This document shows, piece after piece, positions 62,392-64,000 of a stretch of DNA of 64,000 nucleotides. The notes below the pieces were generated by a model, which saw nothing but the letters and a program-made list of their open reading frames with translations, did not search any database and was not told the DNA's origin. A program made the position numbers and the translations under genes. Source of the DNA: Psychroserpens mesophilus (lineage in GTDB: Bacteria; Bacteroidota; Bacteroidia; Flavobacteriales; Flavobacteriaceae); assembly GCF_000826645.1 (NCBI RefSeq), contig NZ_JXJP01000020.1, positions 186,001 to 250,000 of the forward strand. The letters run 5' to 3'. Numbering within the stretch: the first letter of the stretch is position 1; each line of letters begins with the position of its first letter.

Positions 62392-63147
62392 CTATTGTTT
62401 TGTCTGATAAAATCGGTCGTCAATTACTGGTGCTATCGTGTCTTTTTTAGTAAAATAATCGATTAGAACATTTCTAATCTTATAATTTAGAACATAAAGG
62501 CTATCGTTGGGCTTAAAAAAGGTCATTCGGTCGCCACCACTGTACAAATAATCATTTGTAGCAACATTGTAAGTTAAATTTGCTTCAATAGGTTTGCCAT
62601 TAACTAAAGCTGATTTTAGTTGAAGTTCCTCATCTATAACAATTTGTAAACCATGAACTGGATGCGCTCGTTGTTCTCTCACCAGATAATCTACAAGTTC
62701 ATTTACCTTAGAGCCTTTCATTTTAACAACAACAACTGAATTTTCAAATGGCATCACATTGTAAGCTGTTCTTGTTGTAATGTTTCCTTTAGAAATTATA
62801 GCGCGAATTCCACCATGATTGAGCAGAACAAAATCGATATCTTGACCAGTTCTCGATTTAAATACAGGATTAGATTCTTCATAAACTGCATCAGCCATCA
62901 TATTACCAATGGCAGTATTTAAATAACCATCTGCTTTTGAGTACGTATTTTTGGCATAAGAGATAACGCTATCAAGGCTTTTATTAATCTGTATCCTGTA
63001 AGGTTTAATGTAATCTTCAATAGATGGTTTGGTTTCAAGACTATCAGTTATTGCTATTTGCCGACCTTCAATTTTGTAAAGGTATTTCGACTTGCATGAC
63101 GTTAATAGAATGAAGGTTAAGCATGTTAAAAGAAAGATGTTTTTCAT
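62392..63147 (-). CDS. 5'-nucleotidase C-terminal domain lipoprotein, second half of the split enzyme
   Basis: 251 residues from ATG 63147. Lipoprotein signal MKNIFLLTCLTFILLTSCKS. The mature domain is the 5'-nucleotidase C-terminal (substrate-binding) domain: GYLNTAIGNMMADAVYEES, FVLLNHGGIRAIISKGNITTRTAYNVMPFENSVVVVKMKG, then YNVATNDYLYSGGDRMTFF. It has no catalytic metal motifs of its own. The gene precedes that of the catalytic half, the reverse of the domain order in UshA, and the two should work as a complex at the membrane. Confidence 0.92.
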   Translation of the reverse strand: MKNIFLLTCLTFILLTSCKSKYLYKIEGRQIAITDSLETKPSIEDYIKPYRIQINKSLDSVISYAKNTYSKADGYLNTAIGNMMADAVYEESNPVFKSRTGQDIDFVLLNHGGIRAIISKGNITTRTAYNVMPFENSVVVVKMKGSKVNELVDYLVREQRAHPVHGLQIVIDEELQLKSALVNGKPIEANLTYNVATNDYLYSGGDRMTFFKPNDSLYVLNYKIRNVLIDYFTKKDTIAPVIDDRFYQTKQ

Positions 63148-63193
63148 AGGTGATTTATGCAATCGTTAACAAAACATGCAGCGACTTTTTTAC

Positions 63194-63201
63194 TACATTT
63201 G
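63194..63201 (+). promoter_or_regulatory. -7 box of the DUF6913-dapA operon
   Basis: TACATTTG matches TAnnTTTG, 18 nt before the start codon at 63220. No TTG about 20 nt upstream. Confidence 0.5.
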
Positions 63202-63219
63202 TACAAAGCATAAATATAA

Positions 63220-63738
63220 ATGATTTTAAAGGCATTTAAGGCAAATTCTAATCAAAAATATATTAACAAATTGCTAAACGCACGTCAGGTTGCAGTTAGC
63301 AATGCGAAGATGAATTCGGTTGGTGTCATTTTGAATATGAATGAGTTTTCAGATTTTGATGCATTTAGAACTTATTTTAAAGAACTAGGTCTTTTACCAT
63401 CAAAGACGAAAATAATTGCTTTTGTCGATGACGCAAAAGATGCAAATCCGCTTTGGGACACCTATTTTAATCCGAAAGATTTTGGTTGGAAAGGGAAAAT
63501 AAACAACATCGATTTACAATCGTTTATTGATACAAAATTTGATGTTTTAATAAGTTATTACACAAAGGAAAGTTTAGAATTAAAACTTATAACAGCAGCA
63601 TCAAAAGCCAATTTTAAAGTTGGTTTAATTCAAGATGATAAACGTGTATTTGATTTAATGATAGACGTTACTACAAAGCAAATTACACTTTTTTTGAGTG
63701 AACTAACTAAATATTTACATGTTTTAAATAAAATATAA
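63220..63738 (+). CDS. DUF6913 family protein
   Basis: 172 residues, no signal peptide. MILKAFKANSNQKYINKLLNARQ, VGVILNMNEFSDFDAFRTYFKELG, NPLWDTYFNPKDFGWKGKI and FDVLISYYTKESLELKLITAASKANFKVGLI follow the pattern of DUF6913, which in flavobacteria lies before dapA, as here (the stop is next to the dapA start codon). A Rossmann-like alpha/beta fold is likely. Function unknown. Confidence 0.82.
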   Translation: MILKAFKANSNQKYINKLLNARQVAVSNAKMNSVGVILNMNEFSDFDAFRTYFKELGLLPSKTKIIAFVDDAKDANPLWDTYFNPKDFGWKGKINNIDLQSFIDTKFDVLISYYTKESLELKLITAASKANFKVGLIQDDKRVFDLMIDVTTKQITLFLSELTKYLHVLNKI

Positions 63739-64000
63739 ATGACAAAATTTCAAGGCACAGGAATCGCTATAATTACACCTTTTAATGATGATTTATCAGT
63801 AGATCATTCAGCTTTAGCCAATTTGGTGAATTTTAATATTGAAAATGGTATAGATTACATTGTGATATCAGGCACTACAGGAGAGAGTGTTACCATCACT
63901 AAAAGTGAAAAGAAAGCTATTATTGATACTATAGTAAAAGCAAATAATAGCAGAGTTCCTTTAGTATTAGGCATTGGAGGTAATAACACAGCTGAGGTTA
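63739..64000 (+). CDS. dapA: 4-hydroxy-tetrahydrodipicolinate synthase (3' end cut by window)
   Basis: The first 87 residues are visible. TGIAIITPFNDDLSVDHSALANLVNFNIENGIDYIVISGTTGESVTITKSEKKAII is the DapA start, with the SGTTGES motif carrying the conserved threonines. Condenses pyruvate with aspartate semialdehyde in lysine and diaminopimelate synthesis. Directly follows the DUF6913 gene, so they share a transcript. Confidence 0.95.
   Translation, partial: MTKFQGTGIAIITPFNDDLSVDHSALANLVNFNIENGIDYIVISGTTGESVTITKSEKKAIIDTIVKANNSRVPLVLGIGGNNTAEV

Overview
The window is AT-rich, densely packed bacterial chromosome from a member of the Flavobacteriaceae (Bacteroidota). The evidence is consistent: secreted proteins with type IX secretion (T9SS) C-terminal sorting domains, several small families known mainly from this group (DUF6495, DUF4290, DUF6913, Lacal_2735, TIGR03643), the rpsF-rpsR-rplI order, and many promoters of the Bacteroidota form TTG-N19/20-TAnnTTTG. 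No phage, insertion sequence, CRISPR array or rRNA was seen. The genus cannot be named from sequence alone.

Layout. 0-5.7 kb: a cut lipoprotein gene, priA, a LytTR response regulator, the ribosomal operon rpsF-rpsR-rplI and a DUF6495 gene. 5.8-18.4 kb: an FtsX/MacB-type permease, hisS, and two large exported proteins on the minus strand (a 2342-residue multidomain adhesin-like protein and an M14 carboxypeptidase) that share an unusual upstream element. 18.7-27.4 kb: tRNA-Met, a START-like protein, a class IV aminotransferase, YqgE, HU, an ATPase-recQ-fmt operon, DUF493, DUF4290 and murA.

27.8-41.9 kb is the most distinctive part: two back-to-back minus-strand operons of about 18 genes that look like a light and UV protection regulon. 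They hold four cryptochrome/photolyase paralogues of different classes (class I CPD photolyase, a divergent clade, an iron-sulfur FeS-BCP enzyme and a Cry-DASH). With them are folE (pterin supply), a flavin reductase, TspO, a glutathione peroxidase, two SDR-like proteins, an ABC1 kinase, SRPBCC, DUF2256 and TIGR03643 proteins, several unknown small proteins and a TetR-type regulator. Both operons begin with nearly the same promoter/operator sequence, GTTAAACATTTTGTA plus a -7-like box, flanked by inverted TGTTTAA half sites. The TetR protein encoded first in one operon is the obvious candidate regulator.

42-64 kb: DUF2911, a PIG-L deacetylase / 31-residue membrane microprotein / Na+ symporter operon, a sugar dehydrogenase, an RsmI-like methylase, a tyrosine phosphatase and dnaA. 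These are followed by a thioesterase, YigZ, an EamA transporter, a HAD hydrolase, ribD, a LEA-type lipoprotein, GNAT, prmC, ligA, two related multi-pass membrane proteins flanking a DoxX gene, a 5'-nucleotidase split into two genes, DUF6913 and the start of dapA. Gene spacing is tight throughout: many 1-4 nt overlaps within operons, and three convergent pairs whose stop codons overlap in a TTAA or TTAG tetranucleotide.
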